DNA of 64,000 nt from Adiantum capillus-veneris (GCA_014529385.2 CM043944.1:179602240-179666239); one strand, 5' to 3'. Shown: positions 43,282 through 54,383, counted from the first letter of the stretch. Translations and numbers: made by a program. The notes: generated by a model from the letters alone, not told the origin.

Positions 43282-44150
43282 TGATCAACAGAGACTTAGA
43301 AAGGCTAGAAAGGTGACGTTTTCCAAACTATGAATCCAAGTTTGAATGATAAGCATGTGGCAGTGGCCTAGGAACATACAATTTCAAAAACTGCAAACCA
43401 AGGAAGTGTACCTCAGCCTTATAGCCTCGAAGGATTGGTTCTCCCCACTTGATAAGCAGTGGGGAAAGCATTGGCTGGAAGCAAGATGGGAGAAAACTAT
43501 GAAGAATATGTGGCATCCACAATGGGCACATGAGATGAAGGCCTTCTTATGGAAGGTTTTATAGGGAGCCATGCCAACTGGGGTGAAGATCCTCACTCAG
43601 GGAATCGGTCCTGATATATGTTCGCAATGTAGAATAGCTAGTGAAGACCTCCCTCACCTTGTCAGGGAGTGCCCGACAATCTGCGGTCTAGCAGGAAATA
43701 TTTGCAAATGGATCCAAAAGACATGGAAAATAGGATTCTTCAAGAATGATCTATTCCGGGGAGGAACGGCATTCAAGAGCAAAGAAATGCTCATTGCAAG
43801 GAAAATTGTGGGTTTTTTTTACTTCAAACATGTTTGCAAGGCAAGGAACTGTCGAATCTTCGAAAACAGCTAAGTTCACTGAGATTATTCATTAAGAAAG
43901 TAGGGGGGCAATCATTGGGAGAAATATGAACTCAGATGAATGGAATAGAACCATGAGCAGTGCAATGAATGACTTACATCGGTAAAGATATGGGCTCATT
44001 CATTATCATGGGGTGGCTCCCTTGTCAGCTGATGTATCTAGGATCCCTTGAAGATGTCATGGCTCGTCATGAGCATGGCAAGAACTTGTAATTTGTTGGC
44101 TATATTAATATAATCTAATCATCATTGTGAGTTTTGCAAAAAAAGAAAAA
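43062..44150 (+). mobile_element. 5'-truncated LINE, plus strand, with poly(A) tail
   Basis: The 3' part of a LINE ORF2: LGKLWEYNSSNWKDKNQL, then WFSPLDKQWGKHWLEARW, then the zf-RVT zinc-binding domain (AFLWKVL, AMPTGVKILTQGIGPDICSQ, C, EDLPHLVRECPTICGLAGN). A stop (TAG at about 43562) interrupts the domain. It ends TTGTGAGTTTTGC and an A-rich tail at 44138-44150. No RT catalytic part is present. It cuts the gypsy element at about 43060, so it is younger. Confidence 0.75.
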
Positions 44151-44527
44151 CATTACATTGAGCCATGGCCACATATATACATTCCACTGGAAACTGATAA
44201 TTAGAAGAAACCCCAACCTCACCCAATTCCACTCATCAGAAGTCTTGCTTTTTTCAATCCCAAAAATAGTTTCCCTTCTACTATCTTGGATAATCTCTGC
44301 GTAGTTGTTGATCTTAGGCGATCAATTGGCCATTCCTAGCCTTCCAAACATGGTGGAAGAAGCAGAATTGAACTACCTGAGTACATATCAAAATCGGTTG
44401 GTTTTTCATCCCTTTCCCTCCAAGGAGGAAATCATTCTTGGTAAACCCAATCTTCCAAGTCCTTTGGATCATTTTGCACACCTTACCTGCCAGGCCTTGG
44501 ACCCTCTGGCATACTTCCTTTGTTTTA
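44151..44527 (-). mobile_element. LINE fragment A, minus strand
   Basis: The minus strand reads VQGLAGKVCKMIQRTWKIGF, TKNDFLLGGKGMKNQPIL and FFHHVWKARNGQ, the end of the same zf-RVT region and tail of ORF2. It is truncated at both ends: it begins at LINE B's tail and ends against the tail of the plus LINE. Confidence 0.65.
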
Positions 44528-44528
44528 G

Positions 44529-45235
44529 TTTTTTTTTTTTTTTTGTAAATCTCACAATATGTGAAAGGGGTTATATTAAAGAGAAAACCATTACATCAAC
44601 ACCATGCTCAATACGAGCCATGGCCACTTACATTCAAAAGGGCGCTCCATCCCTGCAAACATCACATTGCTGGCAGTAAGAGTTACCCAATTCCACTTGT
44701 TTGAAGAATTTCTTTTTCCAATCCCAAAGATAGTTTCCTTGATATCACAGATAATCTCTGCAAAGCTGGCAACTGAGAGCTCTTGTACGAACACTCGACC
44801 ATTCTTGGCCTTCCAAACATGGTGAAGGAAGCAAAATCTAACGACTTTACAAAACAGAATCGGTTGGCTTATCATCCCTTTCCCTCCAAGGAGTATATCA
44901 TTCTTGGAAAACCCAATCTTCCAAGTCCTTTGAATCCATTTACACACCTTACCTGACAGGCCTCTTACCCTTGGGCATTCTAGGAATAAGTGGGACAGAT
45001 CCTCCCTAGCAGTCCTGCAATCTCAACACCTATCGGAGCCTATACCTTGAGGTAAGATCTTGTCTCCTATTGGTAAGGCCCCCCATAGCACCTTCCATAG
45101 AAAAATCTTCATTGTCACTTAGGTAGTTGTGGGTCCCTTGTCGATGCCAACCATCGAGCCTCTGGCCATTTTTTGGTCCACCGTTTGTTGAGAGGGGCGA
45201 ACGAGTAAGAGCAAGGTAAATGCCCTTGGTGTGTG
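44529..45235 (-). mobile_element. LINE fragment B, minus strand, with poly(A) tail
   Basis: The minus strand contains LNKRWTKKWPEARW, GDKILPQGIGSDRC, EDLSHLFLECPRVRGLSGK, CKWIQRTWKIGFSKNDILLG, HHVWKAKNGRVF and ETIFGIGKRNSSNKWNWV. The tail reads TTGTGAGATTTAC followed by about 17 A (plus T run 44529-44545). The first zinc Cys pair is damaged by a stop. Same family as the plus LINE. Confidence 0.72.
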
Positions 45236-45299
45236 GTTTGAATAAATGGCTACTCTGTGGGCATCGCGAGGCTTTCCACTCAAATTCCTTTGTTTTATG

Positions 45300-45510
45300 T
45301 TATGTAATGGTCAAGTTTGAGAATGAATATTCTTCTACCTGATTTTGATTGTGCATAATGTGGTACACGTCTGTTTGTGTTTGTTGTATGTTATTTAATG
45401 TTCAAGTTTGAGAATTAATTTTTTGTCTGATTTCGATTGTGCATAATTTCTTCAAGTTTAAGAGCGAGTTTTCTGTTTGCTATTGATTGTGCATAGTGTG
45501 TGTATGTGTA
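45300..45510 (+). repeat. Three diverged direct repeats
   Basis: The words CAAGTTTGAGAATGAAT and GATTTTGATTGTGCATAATG recur at about 45310-45360, 45403-45450 and 45453-45500. No gene. Confidence 0.6.
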
Positions 45511-46138
45511 CACTTTTCTACGTGCATGAGAAACACTTTCTTTTCCAAAACTGTATGCGTGAGAAAATGCTAGTTTAATTAAACATATGGGGTATTTATA
45601 TGTGTTTATCGAAAGGCATGCATGCTACAGCTCCTATGAGTGGCACTGTTAGGTTGTTTAAAAGAAAAAAAGAAGAAAAAGTGAAGTTGTGTCCCTTGTT
45701 GGCGGTTTTGGCTTTTTGGTTCTAGCTTGGCGGTCAAGGGGCAGACTGTGGTAGGGCTCGCTTCTTTGTGGCAGCACCAAGCTTGTGTAAGTTCTCCTTT
45801 GTGTCGTATGGTTTCAAGAGGGACACCCTTTGTCAATCAATGTATTCGTTTGTTGTAACAGAGCTGTTGGCTGATGCGATGGCTCGATACGAACATAGCT
45901 TCCTATGTAATTACTTTTATGTCTATTCTCTCTCATGAATCATAGGCTTTGCATGCCTGTGGAATATCGATTGCTTGATGTAAGTCTTTTCTGATTTTGA
46001 ACATTGGGACGATTAATGGTACTAAGAACTTGTTTTATAAAATTTGATTGCTTTACTTCTCTAGGACAATCAACCTCTTATCGTGATCTTGCTATTGCAT
46101 AGAAAAAGCAAAGAAGTATTAAAGTGAGATATGTGCTT
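45511..46138. other. No gene seen
   Basis: Only short frames; no LTR, repeat or transposon signature recognised. Confidence 0.35.
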
Positions 46139-46139
46139 T

Positions 46140-46184
46140 GTGTGTGTGTGTGTGTGAGAGTGAGAGAGAGAGAGAGAGAGAGAG
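46140..46184 (+). repeat. (GT)n(GA)n composite microsatellite
   Basis: TG repeats at 46140-46156 and GA repeats at 46161-46184, directly at the truncated end of an LTR. Confidence 0.92.
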
Positions 46185-46189
46185 CTCTT

Positions 46190-47054
46190 ATCCACCCGTC
46201 GTGCTTTTATCCTTCTTTTCCTCGAAAAGCCTGCACGATTTTCGTACCAAGTATACCTGCGAGAATAATATAAGAACGTGATCGCTAAGCGATCCGTAAA
46301 AGTTAGATTTCTATCATGACACTTTGCAATAGCCCCTGTTTCACACATTGATTTCTGCATCGCCTACAAAATAGCCAAAAGAACATACTCGTGCAACCAA
46401 TTCAACATGATAATCAAAGTAAAAAAACATAATTATATACTTTCATAGCCATACTCTACCATGAAGAAACAATCCACTTCTTGGTTGATAGCAGGGAGAA
46501 CTGTATGATGTTGTATGTCTGTCTGTCCCTGTGTACACTACACTGCTGCTGCCTTCTGTTTGTTTTCATCATAACTTTTACAAACAAACTCAGAACAGAG
46601 CAATCTAGGTACTCAAAACGACGGGAATAGGTCTGGTCTATAAGGCATCGCCGACAGAATTACAAAAAAACGTCTCTGTTTGGCTAAAAAGCAACTTTTA
46701 GGTCGCGACTCATAAAACCGCTATTTTTGGGTCTCCACTACTTTTACAACTTATTTTAATCCTACCCATGCATTTTAAGCTAAAACACATAAATATAAAA
46801 CATTGATATTAATACAAATCTCAATTTTACTGTTCATAGACAGACTATCTGTTATTCATTAATCTTTATCAAATCCGTCTTTAGTGTATTATTTAAAAAA
46901 AAAGAATATATATTCTCTCTTAATATCTCAACTCATTCGTATAAGCTCTATTTAATAGACTATTCAAAAATCTTTCAAATCGTGTTAACGAAAGATATGC
47001 CCTGCTACATTCTTTTCGACTTTAAGAACTTCAAAGACTAGTCCTATTACATTC
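46190..47054 (-). mobile_element. Truncated 3' LTR of gypsy element
   Basis: About 865 bp that match 50826-51690 with only scattered differences, both ending ATTACA. On the minus strand it starts TGTAATAGG right after a polypurine tract, so it is a 3' LTR. The other end is cut at the microsatellite; the matching full LTR extends a further 265 bp. Confidence 0.8.
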
Positions 47055-47066
47055 TCCCCTTATCAA
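47055..47066 (-). other. Polypurine tract
   Basis: The minus strand reads ATAAGGGGAGAA immediately before TGTAATAGG. Confidence 0.75.
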
Positions 47067-47122
47067 AATTAACTATGTCCTCAGAGTTGGTCTAAAGAGA
47101 GGAAAATTCTCTTTGCAAAACA

Positions 47123-47965
47123 CTAAGACAATCGTGCAGACAATCGCTTATCCTTTCCAAGAATCAAATGAGACTTCTCGGGAATAACCTTTAAGAAAAC
47201 CATATCCCCAGTTTCATACTCCACAACCCGATGTTTCTTGTCATAATACAATTTATGTCTCTTTTGGGCTTCTCTAATATTCCCCCTGATTTTGGCGAAC
47301 TCGTTATCCATTTTCTCAAGCATCTCACGTGACAGTTCTACCTTATTCCTTGAGCTAAGAAAATTTATAGGTGTGGGACAGTTATAGCCATACATTACTT
47401 CAAACGGGGTCATCCTAATAGATGAATGATATGAACTGTTGTATGCAAATTTAACCAAAGGCAAATATTCATTCCAATTAGATTGGTTTTCATTGACATA
47501 CATTCGTAATATATCTTCTAAAATACGACTCACTCTCTCCGTTTCCGCATCGGTTTGAGGATGGAAAGCATTAGACATGCGTAACTGGGTACCTATAGAG
47601 TCAAAAGTCACTCTCTAGAAATGAGAAGTGAACTTAGAATCTCTGTCAGACACTATGCTCTTGGGCATGCCATGCAAGCGAAATATCTCTTTCATAAACA
47701 AGCGTGCAATGGTCAAAGCAGTATCAGTTACTTTCACGGGAAAGAAGTGAGCCTGTTTTGTGAGTCTATCTACCACCACAAAGATCGAGTCATACCCTCC
47801 ACGAGTAGTAGGAAGTCTAATAATAAAGTCCATGGATATAGACTCCCACTTCTGTAAAGGAATGTCTAAGGGTTGAAGGTCACCAGGCATCCTCTTATGT
47901 TCAATTTTAACTTGTTGACATTGAAAGCATTCATGCACATAATTCTTAACATCCAATTTCATACG
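47123..47965 (-). pseudogene. Gypsy integrase
   Basis: Minus-strand text in order: [19 protein letters not shown] (CC half of the zinc site), [20 protein letters not shown] (first catalytic Asp), [14 protein letters not shown] (second), then an in-frame TAG at 47615-47617, then NAFHPQTDAETERVSRILED (Glu region) and YNSSYHSSIRMTPFEVMYGY. The TAG stands where relatives have Trp. The end (LSARLS) is truncated before the usual GPF block. Inserts element DNA in active relatives. Confidence 0.82.
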
Positions 47966-48300
47966 CAAATGACTAAGCGGTTCATCTAAGTGAGGAAGAG
48001 GATATTTGTTCTTAATGGTCTTTTTGTTTAATCCCCTATAGTCGATGCATAATCTATATGTACCATCCTTTTTCTTTTGGAATAACATAGGACTACCCCA
48101 AGGAGATACACTGGGTTTAATGAAACCCTTTTTCAAAAGATCATCAAGTTGTATCTTGAGCTCTTTAAGCTCATCAATATTGAACCTGTATGGAGATCTG
48201 GAATAAGGTGTCGCTGTTGGATATAGATCTATGGCATGGTCTACCGCTCTAGGCGGAGGTATACCAGGAAGATCGTCCGGAACACATCCTTAACTTCATG
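47966..48300 (-). pseudogene. Gypsy RT N-terminus fused in frame to integrase
   Basis: The minus strand reads [19 protein letters not shown], then [36 protein letters not shown] and [15 protein letters not shown], the finger part of a Ty3 RT. It then passes directly into integrase ([10 protein letters not shown]) with no change of frame. RT palm, thumb and RNase H are missing. Confidence 0.82.
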
Positions 48301-48899
48301 TAAGAGATCCTCTATAAATTCTCGATTTGTCTCTTTATGTTTATCCCCAGATTCTCTTTAATCTCATTAGCAAACACAAGCAACGTCTCACACAAGCAAA
48401 CACAAGCAACGTCTCACACTCTTATCTAAGTCACCTTATCAATTCCATTGCCAAAACTAGATTTAGAATCTCTTTCTTTCCACAAAGAGTGTGACTTATC
48501 ATCATCAAATGATTAAAATATTATTTTTTTCTTAACAATCAATCAAAACATGATTTTCAATGATCTAATTGATACCAATGATAACATCATGCATATCAAT
48601 GTTTATGTTATAGAAATCATCTTTATGATTTCGACTCTTCAAAAAAAAAAAAACAAATTTTCTACTAACTCTTTCGTGGAACTATTATTACCACTAGTTA
48701 AGTCCACAAGTCTTTTAACTTCTCGATTTAATTTCAAGTTTAATTTCTCAATCAATTTAGACGATAAGAAGCAATGAATACTATCCAAATCAATTAAGAA
48801 ATTCAAATTTTAATCTCAACTTCTACGCATAAATTCGATCTCACAGAAGCTTTCAAAGGACGTATCAAAGACATAAAGCATCACAAAGAAGGGGTAGAT
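48301..48899. other. Decayed gag-pol region, no motif
   Basis: AT-rich. A 26-bp direct repeat (CAAGCAAACACAAGCAACGT...) occurs twice at about 48366-48417. No protease signature recognised. Confidence 0.35.
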
Positions 48900-49290
48900 G
48901 ACTTACCTTTATCGTACGCATCGCCAAAAGTCTCCAATTGAGCCATCTTGGTACGTATTGTCTTATCGGTCACCTTGCTCGAGCATTCGAAAGTCTCGTG
49001 GTCGTGTTCTCAATATTGAAAGTATAATCCAAATCTTTGAGTTCTTCAATCCACGCTTCTAAATCTTCGCATATCTTTCTTATGCCATCAAACTCTTTAA
49101 GCTTAGCCTTCGTTAAGAATGATTTGGTTGTCGCTTCTCCCATATCGTCATCGTTTCTTTTGGCGGTACCCCAGCGCCACCACGATGATTATTGTTTCCA
49201 GGTGGATTAGCATGGTTTTCACCTTCATGTTGGCCATCAAGGTCTACATAGATATCAAGCTACATGGGATGCATGGAAATATACCTGGAC
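48900..49290 (-). pseudogene. Gag N-terminal remnant of the gypsy element
   Basis: The minus strand reads HEGENHANPPGNNNHRGG and, in another frame, RKICEDLEAWIEELKDLDYT. Position upstream of RT and the Gly/Asn-rich start suggest gag. Frames are broken. Confidence 0.35.
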
Positions 49291-49292
49291 AA

Positions 49293-49294
<2 letters not shown>

Positions 49295-49346
<52 letters not shown>
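49295..49346 (+). repeat. (AG)n microsatellite
   Basis: About 50 bp with a single AAAG interruption near the end. Confidence 0.93.
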
Positions 49347-49521
49347 GCTTTCAAAAGAGTAGTGTAATTTGTGTTAAAGCAGCACCCTTTTAGGCATAGA
49401 GGAGATTAACATGCCTTTGAGATGCAATGCATAGGCGAGCATGCCAAAAGTGACTCATAATGTGCATACCACAGTAGCAACCAAATATTATTGTAGTCGT
49501 CGACTACATAACTTGAAGTAT

Positions 49522-49810
49522 CTTTTTTTTTTTTTGCAAAACTCACAAATGGTGAGTAGATTATATTATCATAACCAAAAAATTACAGCTTCCTCCCACT
49601 TTGCCTACTCCAAATCATAGCACTTCTCCACCATCCTATGTCATTTTTGCCTCGGACAACACGTCCAAAAACGGGGAAAACCATCCGATCTCTTTTCGTC
49701 GTGATTGCCTGCCAATTTGAACAAGGCGTAACTACATGCCCATGACTCTGATCGATAAGCCGTAAATTTCTAGCAACTCCACACATTGCATTCAACCTTA
49801 TGCAACCTTG
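49522..49810 (-). mobile_element. LINE 3' end, minus strand
   Basis: On the minus strand the sequence ends TATAATCTACTCACCATTTG, TGAGTTTTGC and a run of about 14 A (plus T run 49522-49535). This is the same tail wording as the plus LINE at 44109-44150. The upstream frame (49583-49795) reads CSNWQAITTKRDRMVFPVFG but has no recognised domain. Confidence 0.6.
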
Positions 49811-50560
49811 ACGAGGTGAAAAAGATCCCTGTCAGCATGCTTATCAAGGGGATCAAATCACACTAGAACTGCTCCTTGCAAAATTTCCTTGACCCATAAC
49901 TTGCCCATCCAAGCTCTGATTGAGGATCTAAAAGACTGGCATGCACCACAACTCAAGCTCTTCAAGTCTATCCATCAGCATCAGCTCTGTCCATCCATAT
50001 GTACCTGCCCAGTCCGGCGATGATCTGCAAAGCATCCTACCTTCAAACTACAATATCTTTCCTCTCGTAGCTACGATTGAGGAGCTGTCAGGACCCACAT
50101 GTAGAAGACACTGAGGACCACCTCTGGCATTTAACTCCTTGCTATAAGTTCTTGTACAAGTGCACACATACACATACACACACACATGCACACATAACCA
50201 TGCATACTACAAGCATTCAAACCACATATAGGCATACACACATAAACGCATAATTTACAAAGTTTTTACTAAGACACTGAGCTCATTCACATGGTAGGAG
50301 CAAGAAGAGGGGTAGTTGACAAAGATGAAGGTTGGATACATGCTTTGGGTTATTTAGAACACCCCAGAGGATAGGAGTAACAAATATGGTCTTCTATGTA
50401 CAAGTCTTTGGTGGCACCCTAGTCCCCCTCAAGTCACATGTAGTGCTTGAGGAATGTTGTATTCTTATCAGGTTAATATAAATTCTCTCAACTCACAATT
50501 GTGATCGAGTATGGCAAAAAAAAAAAAAGACACATTGACAATATATCCATAAACACACAT
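49811..50560. other. No gene seen
   Basis: Contains a loose (CA)n-rich stretch near 50160-50230. 49900-50110 has a faint likeness to 4690-4930. Confidence 0.35.
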
Positions 50561-51690
50561 TGTCACGGGAACCGAATAATAGTGATCGATAGCAAAAGAT
50601 AGAGAAAGAGATCTTTGTATTGATGAATCTTTGTAGAGTTTTGATACAACAGAGGAGCAAAATATATGGGCGCACTGCGTTGTACGGAGCTCGAACCTCC
50701 CGACCACCCCCGAGCTTCAGTTCGCTTGCATGCAGCGTCTCACTCGCACTCGCACTCGCACTCTCACTCTCACTCTCACTCGCACTCGCACTCGCAGAAG
50801 AAGAGATCGGTGAATGATCCCCAAACGCACCACCCGTCGTGCTTTTATCCTTCTTTTCCTCGAAAAGCCTGCACGATTTTTGTACCAAGTATACCTGCGA
50901 GAATAATATAAGAACGTGATCGCTAAGCGATCCGTAAAAGTTAGATTTCTATCATGACACTTTGCAATAGATCCTGTTTCACACATTGATTTCTGCATCG
51001 CCTACAAAATAGCCAAAAGAACATACTCGTGCAACCAATTCAACATGATAATCAAAGTAAAAAAACATAATTATATACTTTCATAGCCATACTCTACCAT
51101 GAAGAAACAATCCACTTCTTGGTTGATAGCAGGGAGAACTGTATGATGTTGTATGTCTGTCTGTCCCTGTGTACACTACACTGCTGCTGCCTTCTGTTTG
51201 TTTTCATCATAACTTTTACAAACAAACTCAGAACAGAGCAATCCAGGTACTCAAAACGACGGGAATAGGTCTGGTCTATAAGGCATCGCGGACAAAATTG
51301 CAAAAAACGTTTCCGTTTGGTTAAAAAGCAACTTTTAGGTCGCGACTCATAAAACTGCTATTTTTGGGTCTCCACTACTTTTACAACTTATTTTAATCCT
51401 ACCCATGCATTTTAAGCTAAAACACATAAATATAAAACATTGATATTAATACAAATCTCAATTTTACTGTTCATAGACAGACTATCTGTTATTCATTAAT
51501 TTTTATCAAATCCGTCTTTAGTGTATTATTTAAAAAAAAGAATATATGTTCTCTCTTAATATCTCAACTCATTCGTATAAGCTCTATTTAATAGACTATT
51601 CAAAAATCTTTCAAATCGTGCTAACGAAAGATATGCCCTGCTACATTCTTTTCGACTTTAAGAACTTCAAAGACTAGTCGTATTACATAC
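50561..51690 (-). mobile_element. Solo LTR of the same gypsy family
   Basis: Starts TGTCACGGGAACC on the plus strand and ends ATTACA, about 1130 bp. Its right 865 bp match 46190-47054. No primer site or polypurine tract lies beside it. The flanks match each other as one unit of a local repeat that is also present without an insertion at 51748-51800 (AATATATCCATAAACACAT, then AATATCAAACATAGCACAC). That supports a solo LTR from recombination. An ACACAT word borders both ends, offset by one base. Confidence 0.7.
50739..50797 (+). repeat. Hexamer repeat (CTCGCA/CTCTCA)n in the solo LTR
   Basis: About ten six-base units alternate between CTCGCA and CTCTCA. It lies at about the same LTR position as the (GT)n(GA)n tract of the 46-kb copy. 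Confidence 0.88.
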
Positions 51691-51835
51691 ACATAATATC
51701 AAACATAGCACACTTATGTATCCAAGGTAGTAATACCAAATGATGCATTGAAAATATATCCATAAACACATATAATATCAAACATAGCACACTTATGTAT
51801 CCAAGGTACTACTTATGTATTTGAGGTAGTAGTAC
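51691..51835 (+). repeat. Local tandem repeat with the empty insertion site
   Basis: AATATCAAACATAGCACACTTATGTATCCAAGG-type sequence (first 20 bases AATATCAAACATAGCACACT) occurs at about 51699 and 51774. The second copy keeps the left-flank wording uninterrupted. Confidence 0.75.
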
Positions 51836-51848
51836 CAGAAGATACAAA

Positions 51849-51870
51849 AAAACACACACACACACACACA
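51849..51870 (+). repeat. (AC)n microsatellite
   Basis: About ten AC units after an A run. Confidence 0.9.
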
Positions 51871-52103
51871 TAAACACATCAAAGAAGATACTTACCCTCC
51901 ACTTTGTTAAAACGGAGGTAACATAACTAAATTTGACCAATTTGATCATACACAATTCTATAGACACCCACCCCAAATCCAATAGAGAACTCTCATGTGC
52001 ACATCCACATGACTCAGGTGTTGACACATAGAGAAGTCTTCAAGTTATACACAAGAGAAGTTTTGAAATCTAATCAAATAGGACTACTCAAACAATGAAC
52101 ATG

Positions 52104-52167
<64 letters not shown>
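52104..52167 (+). repeat. (TG)n(AG)n composite microsatellite
   Basis: TG at 52104-52133 followed by AG at 52135-52167. Same composite layout as 46140-46184. Confidence 0.93.
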
Positions 52168-52168
<1 letters not shown>

Positions 52169-52313
52169 CATGGCCCCAAATTTGGAAATATGTATTAGTA
52201 AGGCATAGCATAATGGAGTTACTAGATTCAAGCACTAAGCTTGGAACTAGAAAGGCAGAACCAAACAAAGATCGAGGTAGAGATAGAGATGAATAAAAAG
52301 TTATTTTAGCAAG

Positions 52314-52331
52314 TCCCCGGCAATGGTGCCA
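52314..52331 (-). other. Primer binding site, tRNA-Asp type
   Basis: The minus strand reads TGGCACCATTGCCGGGGA, two differences from the usual tRNA-Asp site. It lies one base from the LTR edge. Confidence 0.7.
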
Positions 52332-52332
52332 A

Positions 52333-53076
52333 TGTTGGCTGGTCGTCGCGACGGATGTCTATAGCATAGCTTTTTGGCACTAACATAATGTCAATACTCA
52401 AGGAAGCGATTTGAATGGGGAACGGAGACTCTTCGAGGGTGTAAACCTTGAGAAGTGAACCCACGGAATAACTCTAACTCTAAAACATGCAAATCTCTTG
52501 CTCTTAGATCAAGCAATCTACTTATGTCCTAAGTCACCAGACTTAGTCATTAACCCGTTTCGGCACTCAAACGGAGTCCAAATGTTACAAAACTTTAGGA
52601 GAAGGTCAAGGACACTTAGGGACACTAACCTACCCAGTTTGGTCACATTTTGAGGAGGTACCAAAATTATGATCCATCATAATTTAGGTCTCAAAATCTG
52701 CAATAGAACACATCAGAAAGGTTGCCCTAGGGTCTAGTGTGGGGCATGGTGGGTATGTGTGTGCTCAAGGAGGTTTGTGTGTATGTGCAGACATAGCTTA
52801 CACAGTTAGAGAGAGAGAGAGAGAGAGAGAAAGAGTACTCTTGATTTTGACCCAAAAGGTACTACATTAAAATACACACCATAGCATAAAAAATATGTAC
52901 ATAGAGTGCTTTATTTATAAGCATGGAGTAAATATCCGGCTGGAGTTCCTCATCTTTTTGGCTTACACATAGCCATACTAGAGAACCTTACAACACATAG
53001 GTCAGATGCCATATAGGAAGCTATGCAAGTGTAGAGGTGTCTCCCATGGTTATAGAAGGACATGCCTATCCCAACA
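52333..53076 (-). mobile_element. LTR shared by two element bodies
   Basis: About 744 bp with TGTTGG and CCAACA termini. On the minus strand it has a TATA-like GCTTATAAATAAAG (plus 52909-52922) and, about 79 bases downstream, a CT tract (GA on plus, 52807-52830). A primer site abuts the low side and a polypurine tract the high side. It therefore acts as 5' LTR to one body and 3' LTR to another. Confidence 0.7.
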
Positions 53077-53088
53077 ATCCTCCCCTTA
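53077..53088 (-). other. Polypurine tract
   Basis: The minus strand reads TAAGGGGAGGAT directly before the LTR start TGTTGGGATAGG. Confidence 0.7.
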
Positions 53089-53289
53089 GGCATGGACTAT
53101 ACTCAAATAAGATGAATCAAGCCCTAAAGCCGCACAAGCTAATAGTCACACAGACTGAGTGGTCTCATCATATGGTGTTACACAGACTAATAAATACTCC
53201 CCTTAAACAAAGAAGGTGGACGACCATCCATATCCACAATACATCAGTATACTCGTAAAAGTATTTGGGGACGGTACACACATGGAGAC

Positions 53290-54153
53290 AATTTCTCTTC
53301 CTTTTGATTTGAATCTCCATCTTTTCCTCTGCTAGATTGACTCTAGCTTTGTCTTTGTTGTTGTTTCCTTGGTATTTTGATGGTGAATGACCTTTGATGC
53401 CGCAATTGCTACAATACTTGTCCTTGTAGCAGTCCTTGGAGAAGTGTCCAGGCTTGCCACACTCATAACATATCTTGTTATTTAACCTAGGTGATGATGC
53501 TGATGCCCTAGATGATGGTGATGATGATGCAAAATAACACATCTTGTTATTTAACCTAGATGATGATGATGATGATGCCCTAGATGATGGTGATGATGAT
53601 GCAAAACAAGCTCCTCCCACTGATTTAGATTTATCAAATTTCTTCTTATTTTTCTTTTCTTCTTCATTGATTGCCCCTGTGACATATTGTAGAGAAGGTA
53701 TGGGCTCTTTTTGCTCTAAGACTGTGACTATGTTGTCAAAACTTTCAGGTAGAGCACTCAGGAGCATAGCGACTTGATCTTCTTCCGGGACTTGGCACTA
53801 AATGTAAGTAAGCTGCGTGATTATGCTCATTAGTTTGTTAACGAGGCTTGAAACATCCTCCCTCTGAAGCATAGTAAGTTTGTAAAGAATTTTTTTAAAG
53901 CTAATCTTACTTTGCTTTTGTTTAGCACCAAAGTTATGTTGCAAAATATCCCATTCTTGGATTGCAGTGGTGCAGCTCTTTGTAAAGTGCACATAATTAT
54001 CGTGGAGTGATGTGATAATTATGCCTAGTGCTTGTTCATCTTTAGCTTGTGCTTGTGCAATTTGGGCCCTAGTGAGAGTGCCTTCAACAAAAGTGGATAA
54101 TTCGCTTACTCTCGGTTTTACAACAGACCATAGTTGCTTTTTCATAAGCAGCA
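53290..54153 (-). pseudogene. Copia gag with two zinc knuckles
   Basis: The minus strand reads PMLLMKKQLWSVVKP, KDEQALGIIITSLHDNYVHF, MLQREDVSSLVNKLMSIITQ and, after an in-frame TAG at 53798-53800, MLLSALPESFDNIVTVLEQK. This is the UBN2-type Gag of copia. Two zinc knuckles follow: CYECGKPGHFSKDC and CSNCGIKGHSPSKY, where the last Cys is Tyr. A Ser/Ala-rich stretch before them is partly duplicated (FASSSPSSRAS twice). The N-terminus is lost at about 54153, and pol is missing between here and the LTR at 53076. Confidence 0.8.
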
Positions 54154-54154
54154 T

Positions 54155-54383
54155 GGGTGCATCGAAAAGCGTGCACGCGGGCCTGCTGGGAAAAACGCGC
54201 TTTATCGTGCCCTGCATCTGAGCCCTGTAGCGGGCAGGGTGAGCGCAGCTTCACCTGCTGTGCTGCCGGAGGTCATCGCCATCGCTCCACCTCCTTGTGT
54301 TTCACATACGGCCGCCCAAGGGGAGGGCCTTTGGTCAATCAAACAGTTAAGGGGGCATGCCCACCCCGGGCACACACCCCTCC
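54155..54383. other. GC-rich segment abutting the cut copia gag
   Basis: Distinctly GC-rich compared with its surroundings (for example AGCGTGCACGCGGGCCTGCT). No gene recognised. The copia gag stops where it begins. Confidence 0.4.
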
